Below are positions 1 to 8,526 of a DNA stretch of 64,000 bases, one piece after another. This stretch comes from Stygiobacter sp043807765 (GTDB lineage: Bacteria; Bacteroidota; Ignavibacteria; Ignavibacteriales; Melioribacteraceae): positions 62,001 to 126,000 of the forward strand of contig JAZDFQ010000005.1 in NCBI GenBank assembly GCA_043807765.1. Reading direction: 5' to 3'. The notes under the pieces are model-generated. The model was not told the DNA's origin. It did no database searches and worked only from the letters and a program-made list of their open reading frames with translations. Both the position numbers and the translations under genes were made by a program. Within the stretch, counting starts at the first letter, position 1; every line of letters starts with the position of its first letter.

Positions 1-66
1 AGGCTACTTTTATGGAATCAATAAAGTATTATAAGCAATCTAAAATGCTAAAGTAGAAGCATATTG

Positions 67-139
67 CTGTCCCGTTAGGGGTCGAACCTAAACTCTTCTG
101 ATCCAGAGTCAGACGTGTTGCCAATTACACTACGGGACA
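67..139 (-). tRNA. tRNA-Gln (anticodon CTG)
   Basis: Reading the minus strand gives a complete cloverleaf. The acceptor stem TGTCCCG pairs with CGGGACA, the D arm is GTGT/ACAC, the anticodon stem TCTGA/TCAGA encloses the loop CTCTGGA (anticodon CTG, reading CAG), and the T arm is TTAGG-TTCGACC-CCTAA. The U1-A72 pair is typical of bacterial tRNA-Gln. The 3' CCA is not encoded: the discriminator G is followed by CAA. It lies just downstream of the large lipoprotein gene on the same strand. Confidence 0.96.
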
Positions 140-183
140 GTTTTTATTTACACAAATATAGAATTACTAACTCACTTAAAAAA

Positions 184-3100
184 TTATTTTTGAATGTTAC
201 CTTTTATTTTATTTTCATGCTGGATAACTTTTCCACTAGTTTTTTGAATATTCAACCAGAATGGAACATCATTTACATCCCAAACTTTATCATCATCTGA
301 ATCTTGAATTTTGATTCTACCTAGACTCGAATACTTCAATATTTCAAATGTTGTTTGATCAACTATATTAGGATCCCTTAAGTAGTCCCATGCATAAACA
401 CCGGTTGAAGGGTAATCTTTTTTGAGTTCTACCCAAGTTCCATCTGCGCCATTTTGCAAACTATAATAAATATCTACATTACCGCTTATTGCGTAACTAG
501 TCCATACTATAGCCATTGGACTTCTTCCAGACTGTCCGTAAAAATCTTCACCGGTGTTTGGAAATTCTACACGTATCTTTTTCGTATCATGAATGGAAAA
601 AGTTGCATTAGACATATCCGACGGACCGGAAGGACTGCTTATTCTAATAAGACAATTATCTGAATTTGAAGGCCTAATTGGATCATCCTTGCCCGGAGCC
701 CAAACGTAGGAACCTGTACTGTTAAGTGATTCTGCACCGGGGATTTCGAACCATGTTCCACCACCATTAGACGACCATTCAATTTTCACTTTCTCAGTAT
801 TACTTCCTCGCCACTTTATTTCGTATGGGTGATATTTCTGATAGTCTGTTGTTGGTGTTCCAGCCACAGTTGTTAGCCATTGTTCTCCGCCATTTGGAGC
901 TAAAACTGTTATTGATGGAGGAGGCAGAACTGTAAAAGTTCCGCTCATTAATGATGCACTTCCGTCAGTAGCACTAATTCTGACAATGTACGATTTTGCA
1001 AGTTCATCATATTTAAAAGTAGTTGGGAAAGTTCCGGAATTCTCAACACTATCGACCAACGTAAACCAATCAGTGGATTGATTGAGATCATTTCTGTTGT
1101 ACTCAATTTTAACTTTTCTAATACCTTTTGATTCCCAACGAATATTGATTTGTTCGCCGGCTAAAATTGTAGCACCATTTGTAGGGAATGTGATTTTGCT
1201 GATTTCCGGAGTTAACATAATTGCGAATGATGAATTGCTCTCATCGGAAGGATCGCCATCAACCGCATCGCTAATTCTAACTTTACATTGTGTTGAATTG
1301 GTGTTAGCCGGTATTGACCATTCGTAAGTTCCGCTGCTTGAATAATTACTTACAATCGAACTCCAGTTCAATCCATTGTTAATTGTATATTCAATATTTA
1401 CTTGTGTTACAGCTTTAGAATCCCAGGTAATAGTTCTTGTCTGCTGCTCTCTCCATGTTTCTCCACCATTAGGTGTTAGAATGCGTATTGTCTGAACTAT
1501 TTGATTTGAGATTTGGAAAACATCATCAGATATGGCGAATGGATTTCCATCGTCTGCATCGCTAACTCTAACTTTACAGAGAAGAGAATTTGCATCCGGA
1601 ATATTATTCCATAAATAATAGCCTACACTTGGTGTGGATTCAATAATCGAATTCCACTTAGCACCGCCATCAGTTGTATATTCAATTTTTACATTTGCTA
1701 CGTTAGAACTTGTCCAACGGATTTCTTTGCTCGATCCGGTTGACCAGATTTCTCCACCATTTGGGGCAACCATATTGAGAGAAGGTTCAACATCAACGCT
1801 AAAGAAATTATCGCTCATATCATTCGGTTCGCCATCCTGGGCATCACTAATTCTTACTTTACAGTTTGTAGCTTGAGTATTTGGAACTTCAGTCCAAGTA
1901 TAAAATCCATCACTCGGTGTACTGGCAATTATCGTACTCCAGTTGATTCCATTATTGCTTGTAAACTCTATCTTCACATTTGCAATACCACCGGCATCCC
2001 AAGTAATATTTTGCGGACTTCCGGCAATCCACGTTTCTCCACCGTTTGGTGCTTTAACTTTTAGTTGTTGATCACCCGGCTTCATAATTGCAAAATTATC
2101 ATCTGAAACATCCGAAGGAGTACCGAATTGAGCATCACTAATTTTTATTTTGCATTGGAGTGAATTTACTTCCGGGATGTTATTCCAATAATAGCTGCCT
2201 GAACTTTGAACTGAATTGGCAATAACATTCCAATTAGCGCCGCCATCAATCGTATATTCAATTTTAACAGTTGCAACATTCTCTGATGACCACCGAATTT
2301 CTTTTGTTAAACCGCTCAGCCAAGTATCGTTTCCATTTGGAGTTAAGACTCTTAGAGTTGGGGTTGTCCCAATCCTAAAGAATTGATCACTTACATCATT
2401 TGGATTACCGTCTTGTGCATCACTAATTCGAATCAAACAGTTTGTTGCATCAATATTTGGTATTGGAGTCCAATTATAGAATCCATCGCTTGGTGTGCTT
2501 CCTTCAATTGTAGACCAACTAATTCCGTTGTTGCTTGTAAACTCAATCTTTACACTTGCAATACCACCGGCATCCCACGAAATTACTTGAGAAGATCCGG
2601 CAACCCAATTTTCTCCACCGTTTGGTGTTTTAACTTTCAGTTGTTGATCGCCCGGCTTCATAATTGCAAAATTATCATCGGAAACATCCGAAGGAGTACC
2701 GAATTGTGCATCACTTATTTTAATCTTACACTGCAAAGAATTTAGTTCCGGAATATTATTCCAATAATAGCTTCCAATACTTTGAACAGAATTGGCTATA
2801 ACATTCCATGTTGCACCGCCGTCAATAGTGTACTCAATTTTAACAAGAGCAACATTCTCCGAAGACCACCTAATTTCTTTACTCGACCCGCTTAACCATG
2901 TATCATTTCCGTTTGGTGAAATAACTTTTAATGAAGGAGCCGTTCCTATTACAAAGAATTGATCACTTTCGTCTGATGGTGCGGAATCGGATGCATCACT
3001 AATTCTTATTTTACAATTTGTACCCGGTGTGTTTGGTACTTGAGTCCAAGTATAATATCCGGTACTTGGGGTACTTGCTGTTATAATATTCCAATTCAAT

Positions 3101-5049
3101 CCGTTGTTGATTGTGTATTCTATCTTAACATTTGTTAGACCGGCAGCATCCCATGTAATTTCTTGCGAAGTACCTAACGGCCAGCGTTCGCCGCCGTTTG
3201 GTTTAGTAACCTTTATTAATTGAACGCCATAAGTGAGAATACTAAAATTATCATCAGAGATATCTGATGGAATATTATCTTCTGCATCGCTAACCCTTAC
3301 ACGGCACTGCAGAGAGCTCACATTACTTGGAATATTCTTCCAAGAATATACACCGGTACTCGGGGCTGAAGATTCAATCAATGACCAGCTAGCACCGTTA
3401 TTTGTTGTGTATTCAATCTTTACGTTGGTAATATTTGTTGAAGTCCACTTGATATTATTTGAAGAGCCGGCATACCATTCTTCTTTTCCATTAGGCTCTA
3501 AAACAACAATCTTGGGCTCTGCAGTTACTGTAAATGTTCCATCACTTTCGTCTTGAGGCGATCCGTTTTCTTTATCCGTAATTCTAATTTTGTACTGAGA
3601 ACCGGCAGCTGAAAAACTTGTTGCATAACTTCCGCTTGAAGGAGTTTTTTCTACAATTGTAAACCAATTTGTACCATTGTTAGGTGTAAATTCTAAAGTG
3701 ACATTTTCAACACCAACAGAAAGCCATTTAATTGTATCAATAATTCCGGCGGTCCATGTTTCTCCGCCGTTCGGCTTCAACAATTTCAATTTTGGAATTG
3801 GACTAATTGTAAATGTTGATTTTGATTGAGAGTAAAGAGTTGTATCAATCGCATCGGAAACTTTTATCAAACATTGTGGTGCTTTGGAAGCAAGATTAGG
3901 AACATTCCACTCATAGCCTCCAATATTATCAAGGTTATCAGCAATTTTATTCCATGTAAGTCCGTTAGTGGTTGTAAATCTTAGATTAACCTTTTGGATT
4001 CCGGTTGATTTCCAGTTAATGGATTGATTTGTCCCGGCTTGCCAATTTTCGTTACCAACAGGAGAGGTCAATTCAATGGTTTGTGTTATCTGATTCGAAA
4101 TTGTAAATACTTCATCCGATACGTCGGAAGGTTCGTTATCCTTTGCATCATAAATTCTTACTTTACATAACTGAGAATTTAAGCTTGGTACATTTAACCA
4201 TTCGTAATATCCAATAGAAGGGGTTGATTCAACAATCGTTTTCCATTCATACCCGTTATTTGAAGTATATGCAATCTTTACATTTTCAATATTCTCAGAA
4301 ATCCATTCAATTTTTTTCTTGGTCCCCGAAATGATTAATTCGTTACCGTTAGGAGCCAACACTTTTAATTTCGGTTCCGGAAGAATATTGAACACATCAC
4401 TTTCCGAAGACGGCTCGCCATCTTTTGCATCCATAATTCTAACTTTAGCTAATGTAGAAGGAGTGTTTGGTACCGGCTCCCAATAAAAAATGCCGGTATT
4501 TTTTTTATCTACGGCCACCAAATTCCACTTCGTTCCATTGTTCGTTGTGTATTCAATTTTTACCGAATCAATTCCCGAGCTAAACCATTTAATTTCCTTT
4601 GCGCTTCCCCCTTCCCATTCATCTTTTTCTTTTGGCGAGGAGATTTTTAGACTTTGATTACTGTTTCTTACAATCGAAAAAACGTTATCGCTTGCATCTG
4701 TACTTTTTCCATCAACACTAGTTACTTGTAGTCTGCACTGATTTGATATTGAATTTGGAACCGGGAACCAACTATACACACCGGTATTTGACAAGCTATC
4801 GACCACCAAAGACCATGAAGTTCCATTATCAACGCTATATTGAATTTTTACCAGAGTTGTGCCCGTACCGCTCCAAGAAATTTGATATGAGGAGCCTTCC
4901 GGCAGAACTTCGCTTCCGTTTGGAGTGAGTACTTTTATTGTCGTTGAGGTCGACGAGTCGGTACCGTCTGTGCCGGTGGTGTCTTCTTTTAATTTACAAG
5001 AGGAAAAAACAATAAGTAGAGTTAGAAATAAGTATAGCGTTTTTTTCAT
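184..5049 (-). CDS. Very large repeat lipoprotein with 16 tandem beta-sandwich domains
   Basis: Protein of 1621 aa. The start is the ATG at 5049, preceded by GAGGAA and followed by a lipoprotein signal peptide (MKKTLYLFLTLLIVFSSC, lipobox FSSC); the longer open frame to 5196 lacks these. After a short Thr/Ser/Asp-rich linker come 16 repeats of about 95 residues. Each has the pattern PNGGE-x-W-x-x-G, I-x-W, VKIEYT-x-NNG-x-x-W, TG-x-Y-x-W and C-K-(I/V)-R-(I/V)-SDA. The pattern resembles the Ig-like Kre9/KNH-type 'Ser-Thr-rich' repeat found in many Bacteroidota surface proteins. The last repeats are divergent, and no type IX secretion sorting domain is visible at the C-terminus. It is probably an outer-membrane-anchored extended stalk, adhesin or glycan-binding protein. 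The function is not known. Confidence 0.9.
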   Translation of the reverse strand: MKKTLYLFLTLLIVFSSCKLKEDTTGTDGTDSSTSTTIKVLTPNGSEVLPEGSSYQISWSGTGTTLVKIQYSVDNGTSWSLVVDSLSNTGVYSWFPVPNSISNQCRLQVTSVDGKSTDASDNVFSIVRNSNQSLKISSPKEKDEWEGGSAKEIKWFSSGIDSVKIEYTTNNGTKWNLVAVDKKNTGIFYWEPVPNTPSTLAKVRIMDAKDGEPSSESDVFNILPEPKLKVLAPNGNELIISGTKKKIEWISENIENVKIAYTSNNGYEWKTIVESTPSIGYYEWLNVPSLNSQLCKVRIYDAKDNEPSDVSDEVFTISNQITQTIELTSPVGNENWQAGTNQSINWKSTGIQKVNLRFTTTNGLTWNKIADNLDNIGGYEWNVPNLASKAPQCLIKVSDAIDTTLYSQSKSTFTISPIPKLKLLKPNGGETWTAGIIDTIKWLSVGVENVTLEFTPNNGTNWFTIVEKTPSSGSYATSFSAAGSQYKIRITDKENGSPQDESDGTFTVTAEPKIVVLEPNGKEEWYAGSSNNIKWTSTNITNVKIEYTTNNGASWSLIESSAPSTGVYSWKNIPSNVSSLQCRVRVSDAEDNIPSDISDDNFSILTYGVQLIKVTKPNGGERWPLGTSQEITWDAAGLTNVKIEYTINNGLNWNIITASTPSTGYYTWTQVPNTPGTNCKIRISDASDSAPSDESDQFFVIGTAPSLKVISPNGNDTWLSGSSKEIRWSSENVALVKIEYTIDGGATWNVIANSVQSIGSYYWNNIPELNSLQCKIKISDAQFGTPSDVSDDNFAIMKPGDQQLKVKTPNGGENWVAGSSQVISWDAGGIASVKIEFTSNNGISWSTIEGSTPSDGFYNWTPIPNIDATNCLIRISDAQDGNPNDVSDQFFRIGTTPTLRVLTPNGNDTWLSGLTKEIRWSSENVATVKIEYTIDGGANWNVIANSVQSSGSYYWNNIPEVNSLQCKIKISDAQFGTPSDVSDDNFAIMKPGDQQLKVKAPNGGETWIAGSPQNITWDAGGIANVKIEFTSNNGINWSTIIASTPSDGFYTWTEVPNTQATNCKVRISDAQDGEPNDMSDNFFSVDVEPSLNMVAPNGGEIWSTGSSKEIRWTSSNVANVKIEYTTDGGAKWNSIIESTPSVGYYLWNNIPDANSLLCKVRVSDADDGNPFAISDDVFQISNQIVQTIRILTPNGGETWREQQTRTITWDSKAVTQVNIEYTINNGLNWSSIVSNYSSSGTYEWSIPANTNSTQCKVRISDAVDGDPSDESNSSFAIMLTPEISKITFPTNGATILAGEQINIRWESKGIRKVKIEYNRNDLNQSTDWFTLVDSVENSGTFPTTFKYDELAKSYIVRISATDGSASLMSGTFTVLPPPSITVLAPNGGEQWLTTVAGTPTTDYQKYHPYEIKWRGSNTEKVKIEWSSNGGGTWFEIPGAESLNSTGSYVWAPGKDDPIRPSNSDNCLIRISSPSGPSDMSNATFSIHDTKKIRVEFPNTGEDFYGQSGRSPMAIVWTSYAISGNVDIYYSLQNGADGTWVELKKDYPSTGVYAWDYLRDPNIVDQTTFEILKYSSLGRIKIQDSDDDKVWDVNDVPFWLNIQKTSGKVIQHENKIKGNIQK
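1786..2938 (-). repeat. Two-copy tandem duplication of a 576-bp, two-domain unit
   Basis: Inside the repeat lipoprotein, domains 8-9 and domains 10-11 are nearly identical as pairs. Distinctive segments such as FAIMKPGDQQ and AQFGTPSDVSDD occur twice, exactly 576 bp (192 codons) apart. The DNA is also very similar, for example around 2065 and 2641. The other domains are far more divergent, so this pair reflects a recent unequal recombination. Boundaries are approximate. Confidence 0.85.
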
Positions 5050-5185
5050 TGTTTCCTCAGTGTCTAATAATTTGGTTGAAGCCGAAGCAAATTTAATAAA
5101 TTTCACTATTTTTAATAAGAGATTTCTTTCAGAAACTATGCCTAAGTTTTTTTTGTGATTTAAGTTAAATAGCGCAAAGGAGTAG

Positions 5186-6034
5186 ATGAAAAACAAACTT
5201 TACATGTTAATTTTACTCATAATTACTATCGCAAATTATGGGCAAAAATTAATTCCAGTCGGAGAAATAGGCAGTTTTAGTTCTGCTAGAAGCTTTGCAA
5301 TCAATCCGTACGGAATGATCTATGTTTCGGATGATCTCAAAAATGAAATCACCCAGCTAGACACCCTTGGCAACGTAATTAAGACCATTGGCGGTTATGG
5401 GGGAGATATTGGCTCATTCGACTCTCCTTTCGATGTTTTTGCCAATATTTTGAATGTTTACATAGCCGATAAGAATAACAACCGGATTCAATTATTTGAT
5501 AAAGACTTGAACTTCATCTCTCAGCTTTCCTTTAGGGAGACAACCGATGAACGCTTTTCATTCCGATATCCAACATCGGTTTCAGTTTCAAATCAAGGAG
5601 ACTTTTATGTACTGGATTCCGATAACAAGCGGATTCTGAAATTTAATCTGCGAGGAGAGTTCATTACAGAAATCGGAGGAATCGAAGCCGGCAGTTTCCG
5701 CCTCTCCGATCCTCAAAAATTTTGCATGGATGCCAATTATAACCTTCTTGCGCTAGAAATGAATTCGATCTTTATTTTCGATCAATACGGAAATGGAAAA
5801 AACAAGGTTAAGATTCCATTTCATGCAACGAATATTAATTCCCTCTTTAATTGGATTACAATTGTAGATTCCAAAAATCTCTTGTTGATAAATAGCAGCC
5901 AGCAAGGCTATTCTTCTGCATCAGAAGTTATCAAACTCAATTTAAATGAAGAAATTATGGACGCTTGTGTTTATAAATCCAAACTGTACGTTTTAACTAG
6001 CAACGTAATTTTCATTTATCAGATTCAGCAATAA
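5186..6034 (+). CDS. Secreted NHL-repeat beta-propeller protein
   Basis: Protein of 282 aa with a signal peptide of about 19 residues (MKNKLYMLILLIITIANYGQ) and a good ribosome site (AAAGGAG, 5 nt before the ATG). The mature part has NHL-like blade motifs: an SA-R-SFAINPYGMIYVSDD segment, a G-SFDSPFDVFA segment with YIADKNNNRIQLFD, and YPTSVSVSNQGDFYVLDSDNKRILKF. These predict a roughly six-bladed propeller in the periplasm or outside the cell. No catalytic motif is visible. The stop codon abuts the ATG of the next gene, so it is probably translated together with the following membrane proteins. It is divergent from the large lipoprotein gene, sharing the 5050-5185 gap. Confidence 0.8.
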   Translation: MKNKLYMLILLIITIANYGQKLIPVGEIGSFSSARSFAINPYGMIYVSDDLKNEITQLDTLGNVIKTIGGYGGDIGSFDSPFDVFANILNVYIADKNNNRIQLFDKDLNFISQLSFRETTDERFSFRYPTSVSVSNQGDFYVLDSDNKRILKFNLRGEFITEIGGIEAGSFRLSDPQKFCMDANYNLLALEMNSIFIFDQYGNGKNKVKIPFHATNINSLFNWITIVDSKNLLLINSSQQGYSSASEVIKLNLNEEIMDACVYKSKLYVLTSNVIFIYQIQQ

Positions 6035-6496
6035 ATGCCATTCCGGGTTCGATTACTAATCGTAATAACTCTATTGATTTGGGTAGCCGGAATATTTTTC
6101 GAGTGGATAATTCCTCTTTTCCCAAATTCCGTTTTAGCGCTACCAATTCTTCAAAATGCCTATTCACATGTTTGTCATCAGCAGAGCCACAAACTTTTAG
6201 GTGAATCGGTATATCACTCGCTTGTATGCGCAAGGTGCAGCGGAATTTATCTCGGCTTTTTATTAGTTAGTATTCTTAGTCTAATCTGGAAATTACCAAG
6301 TGAGCCGCGTGTTAAATATTTTTTAATTGCAATGCTGCCAATGGTTGCAGATGTATTTCTTTACTCGATTGGTGTTTACAGTTATTCGAAAATTTTAGCT
6401 CTTTTTACCGGATTGCTTTTAGGTTCAACCGGATTTTTATATTTTTACTCAGCATTGAATAAACTATTTCAAGAAATAAAACAGAAGAAAAAGTGA
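6035..6496 (+). CDS. DUF2085 family membrane protein
   Basis: Protein of 153 aa with about four hydrophobic segments. It carries the DUF2085 signature: YSHVCHQQSHK followed by VCARCSGIYLG, a conserved Cys/His set that could bind metal. Members are small bacterial inner-membrane proteins of unknown function. The ATG directly follows the stop of the NHL gene (TAA-ATG), and the gene overlaps the next one by 4 bp, so these genes form one operon. Confidence 0.85.
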   Translation: MPFRVRLLIVITLLIWVAGIFFEWIIPLFPNSVLALPILQNAYSHVCHQQSHKLLGESVYHSLVCARCSGIYLGFLLVSILSLIWKLPSEPRVKYFLIAMLPMVADVFLYSIGVYSYSKILALFTGLLLGSTGFLYFYSALNKLFQEIKQKKK

Positions 6497-7002
6497 AAAA
6501 ATATATTTCGCCGATTATTTGTGGTTTTGGCGCTGGAGTTTTGCAAATCGTACCATTAATAAAAAGTTTTTCTTGCTGTTTAATTCTACCGCTGGCTGCA
6601 TTTCTTTCGCTCTTGTTGGATCAGAAAGCGAATAAATCTAAAGAGCGAATTCCGATGTCTAAAGCAGTTGTATTCGGATTGTTCACCGGCTTATTTGCTG
6701 CACTATTCGGAAGCGCATTTGAAATATTAGTCACATTCATAACAAGACAGAATGATGTGATACTTGCCTTTCCGGAAATGCAAAGAATGATCGAAGGCTT
6801 CCCGGTCACCCCGGAAATTAAAAAAGATGTACTCGATATTTTGCACACGGTTAGATACGAACTAATGAATTACGGCTTCTCTTGGATTTACACTTTTTCC
6901 ATTCTGATCAACGGATTAATAGTAAACACGGTTTTCGGAATTGTAGGCGGACTTATTGGAGCTCAAGTTCTAAATAGTAAAAACAAATCATCGGAAGTTT
7001 AA
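6493..7002 (+). CDS. Small polytopic membrane protein, unknown family
   Basis: Protein of 169 aa starting with GTG at 6493, overlapping the TGA of the upstream gene (GTGA). Hydrophobicity suggests four transmembrane helices: residues about 7-25 and 28-42, then about 58-80 and 135-160. A hydrophilic stretch with MQRMIEGFPVTPEIKKDVLD lies before the last one. It resembles DUF4199-like Bacteroidota membrane proteins only loosely, so the family is left open. Tight coupling to the DUF2085 gene suggests a shared role. Confidence 0.7.
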   Translation: MKKYISPIICGFGAGVLQIVPLIKSFSCCLILPLAAFLSLLLDQKANKSKERIPMSKAVVFGLFTGLFAALFGSAFEILVTFITRQNDVILAFPEMQRMIEGFPVTPEIKKDVLDILHTVRYELMNYGFSWIYTFSILINGLIVNTVFGIVGGLIGAQVLNSKNKSSEV

Positions 7003-7003
7003 T

Positions 7004-7303
7004 ATGATTTCAGCGTTTATTTTTTCAGCCCACTTATTATTTACTGCAATAATTTTTACAAAAAAATGGCAAGATGAATCGCTCTCCAGCGCTTTTATCA
7101 ATCTTGCGTTAGTAATTATTTTATTTACAGTTGGTTGGTCTGTGTCAACATCTTTGGTAAAAATTGTAATTGAACCAAAAGGATTCGGAATTCAATTTGA
7201 TGCAAATACAATTTCTTTAACACTGCTGACAATTGCGGAATACTTTTTTTACAAATTTTACTACGGAGACGAAAAACCGGTTGTTACTGAGGGCGAAAAC
7301 TAA
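7004..7303 (+). CDS. Small membrane protein, hypothetical
   Basis: Protein of 99 aa with three hydrophobic segments and a charged C-terminus (YYGDEKPVVTEGEN). It begins one base after the preceding stop and is the last gene of the plus-strand cluster. Its 3' end overlaps the 3' end of the convergent tonB-like gene by 20 bp. The family is not recognised. Support is operon position and a clean membrane-protein composition. Confidence 0.65.
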   Translation: MISAFIFSAHLLFTAIIFTKKWQDESLSSAFINLALVIILFTVGWSVSTSLVKIVIEPKGFGIQFDANTISLTLLTIAEYFFYKFYYGDEKPVVTEGEN

Positions 7304-7856
7304 TCTCAACTTTTTGATCATCTTGATCTACGTTCCTTGCCAATTTTTCGAATCTCCATTTTCTCAGCAAGTTCATTGCTTCTAGTTCTAAATCGGGGTT
7401 ACCCTTCATAAGCGGAAAAATCTTTGCAACAGAGCCATCCGGCCTAATAGAGAAACGGAGTTTCAAAACTACTCTTCCACCTCCTTTGATACTCGACTCT
7501 GGTAAAAAGAAATTTTTTATTTGCCGAGGCTCACCGGTTCCAAAATCTAATTCAAAACCAAGTTCGTTCTTGCCTCCTCTTCGGGTAACTTCACTTTTTT
7601 CTTTTTGATCGCCAACTGTTTCGAGCTTTGCTTTATTAATCTCTTTAGTTTGCTTTTCATCAACGGGTACGTTTGTTATTTCTTTTTGTGAAGGAACAGT
7701 TATCTTTTTTTGTTGGGAAACAGCTTGTACCGGGTAAGTTGGTAAATCAATTAGTTTTGCCGCAAGAAAATATGTAAATACAGCAACGACTATAATATTT
7801 ACAAGCGTCGTATAGTCTATTCCGCGTAAAGGTTTGTGTGTTTGCTCAAACTTCAC
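7284..7856 (-). CDS. TonB-family energy transducer
   Basis: Protein of 190 aa. It has one N-terminal membrane anchor (about residues 18-38), a charged periplasmic linker with Lys/Glu-rich sequence, and a C-terminal TonB domain from about residue 105. The TonB domain shows the usual LKLRFSIRPDGSV segment and a terminal LLRKWRFEKL...VEISFRPQ strand. The start is GTG at 7856, overlapping the TGA of the TolQ/ExbB gene, so translation is probably coupled. TonB proteins carry energy from the ExbB/ExbD or TolQ/TolR motor to outer-membrane receptors. No ExbD gene is present here, and the linker is less proline-rich than in classical TonB. Confidence 0.85.
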   Translation of the reverse strand: MKFEQTHKPLRGIDYTTLVNIIVVAVFTYFLAAKLIDLPTYPVQAVSQQKKITVPSQKEITNVPVDEKQTKEINKAKLETVGDQKEKSEVTRRGGKNELGFELDFGTGEPRQIKNFFLPESSIKGGGRVVLKLRFSIRPDGSVAKIFPLMKGNPDLELEAMNLLRKWRFEKLARNVDQDDQKVEISFRPQ

Positions 7857-8509
7857 TCGGTTTCTCTCCCATCAATTTCTGTTTCAGCGAAATATGGAAT
7901 GGAATCATCAAGCACATCAATTATCTCGGTTGCTACAACTTCCATTTCTGCAACTGTCCTTTTAATAGTTGAAGCAAAGTAATTGTAAAAAAACATTGTA
8001 AAAATGCCGACAATTATTCCAAGGGTAGTAGAAATTATTGCTCCGTAAACTTCACTGTTTAATAGGGAAAGATCAAAGAGGGACTTTTGTTCTTGCAAAC
8101 TCAGATAAGCAAATGTTAAGCTTGTAATTGCGCCTAACAAACCAAGCAAAGGTGCTAGTTTGGAAAACGTTGCTAGTGTAGTTAAACCTTTTTCCAGCTT
8201 TAGAATTTCCAATTTAGCAGCCGATTCAAAAGCTTCTATCATTCTTGTTCTGCCCAGCTTGTTTTTCCTCAGTCCACGTTTAAGGATATTAGCTACCGGA
8301 GATTTTTCTTCAGTGCAGTAATTAATTGCATCGTTAAATTCTTTTCTTTTCAGAATCCCGCGAATCTTAATAGTAAACGAAGCAACATTAACTTTCGATT
8401 TTGCTAATACGATGTACTTTTCAACTATAAAGAAAATTGCAACGAAGAAACAAAATAAGATGGGTAAAATCATAAACCCGTTTTTGTACAAAATTTCAAT
8501 CAGATTCAT
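7853..8509 (-). CDS. MotA/TolQ/ExbB proton-channel family protein
   Basis: Protein of 218 aa with the ExbB/TolQ layout. A first transmembrane helix lies near residues 12-32, followed by a long cytoplasmic region. Two closely spaced C-terminal helices follow, containing KLAPLLGLLGAITSLTFAYLSL and AIISTTLGIIVGIFTMFFYNYF. The LAPLLGLLG and STTLGIIVGI motifs are characteristic. It would form the motor channel that works with the adjacent TonB-like protein. The usual third partner, ExbD/TolR, is not in this operon. Confidence 0.9.
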   Translation of the reverse strand: MNLIEILYKNGFMILPILFCFFVAIFFIVEKYIVLAKSKVNVASFTIKIRGILKRKEFNDAINYCTEEKSPVANILKRGLRKNKLGRTRMIEAFESAAKLEILKLEKGLTTLATFSKLAPLLGLLGAITSLTFAYLSLQEQKSLFDLSLLNSEVYGAIISTTLGIIVGIFTMFFYNYFASTIKRTVAEMEVVATEIIDVLDDSIPYFAETEIDGRETE

Positions 8510-8526
8510 GCTCTATCCGCAGATAA

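Noticed and set aside
2383..2745. Plus-strand open frame of 120 codons within the repeat lipoprotein
   Set aside because: It follows the repeat periodicity of the opposite-strand gene, which gives long shadow frames.
1786..2938. A possible CRISPR array or tandem minisatellite from the 576-bp repeats
   Set aside because: The repeats are coding, in frame and two copies only; they are domain duplications of a protein.
5050..5196. A longer N-terminus for the repeat lipoprotein
   Set aside because: It would bury the lipoprotein signal peptide; the ATG at 5049 has a clear GAGGAA and a lipobox.
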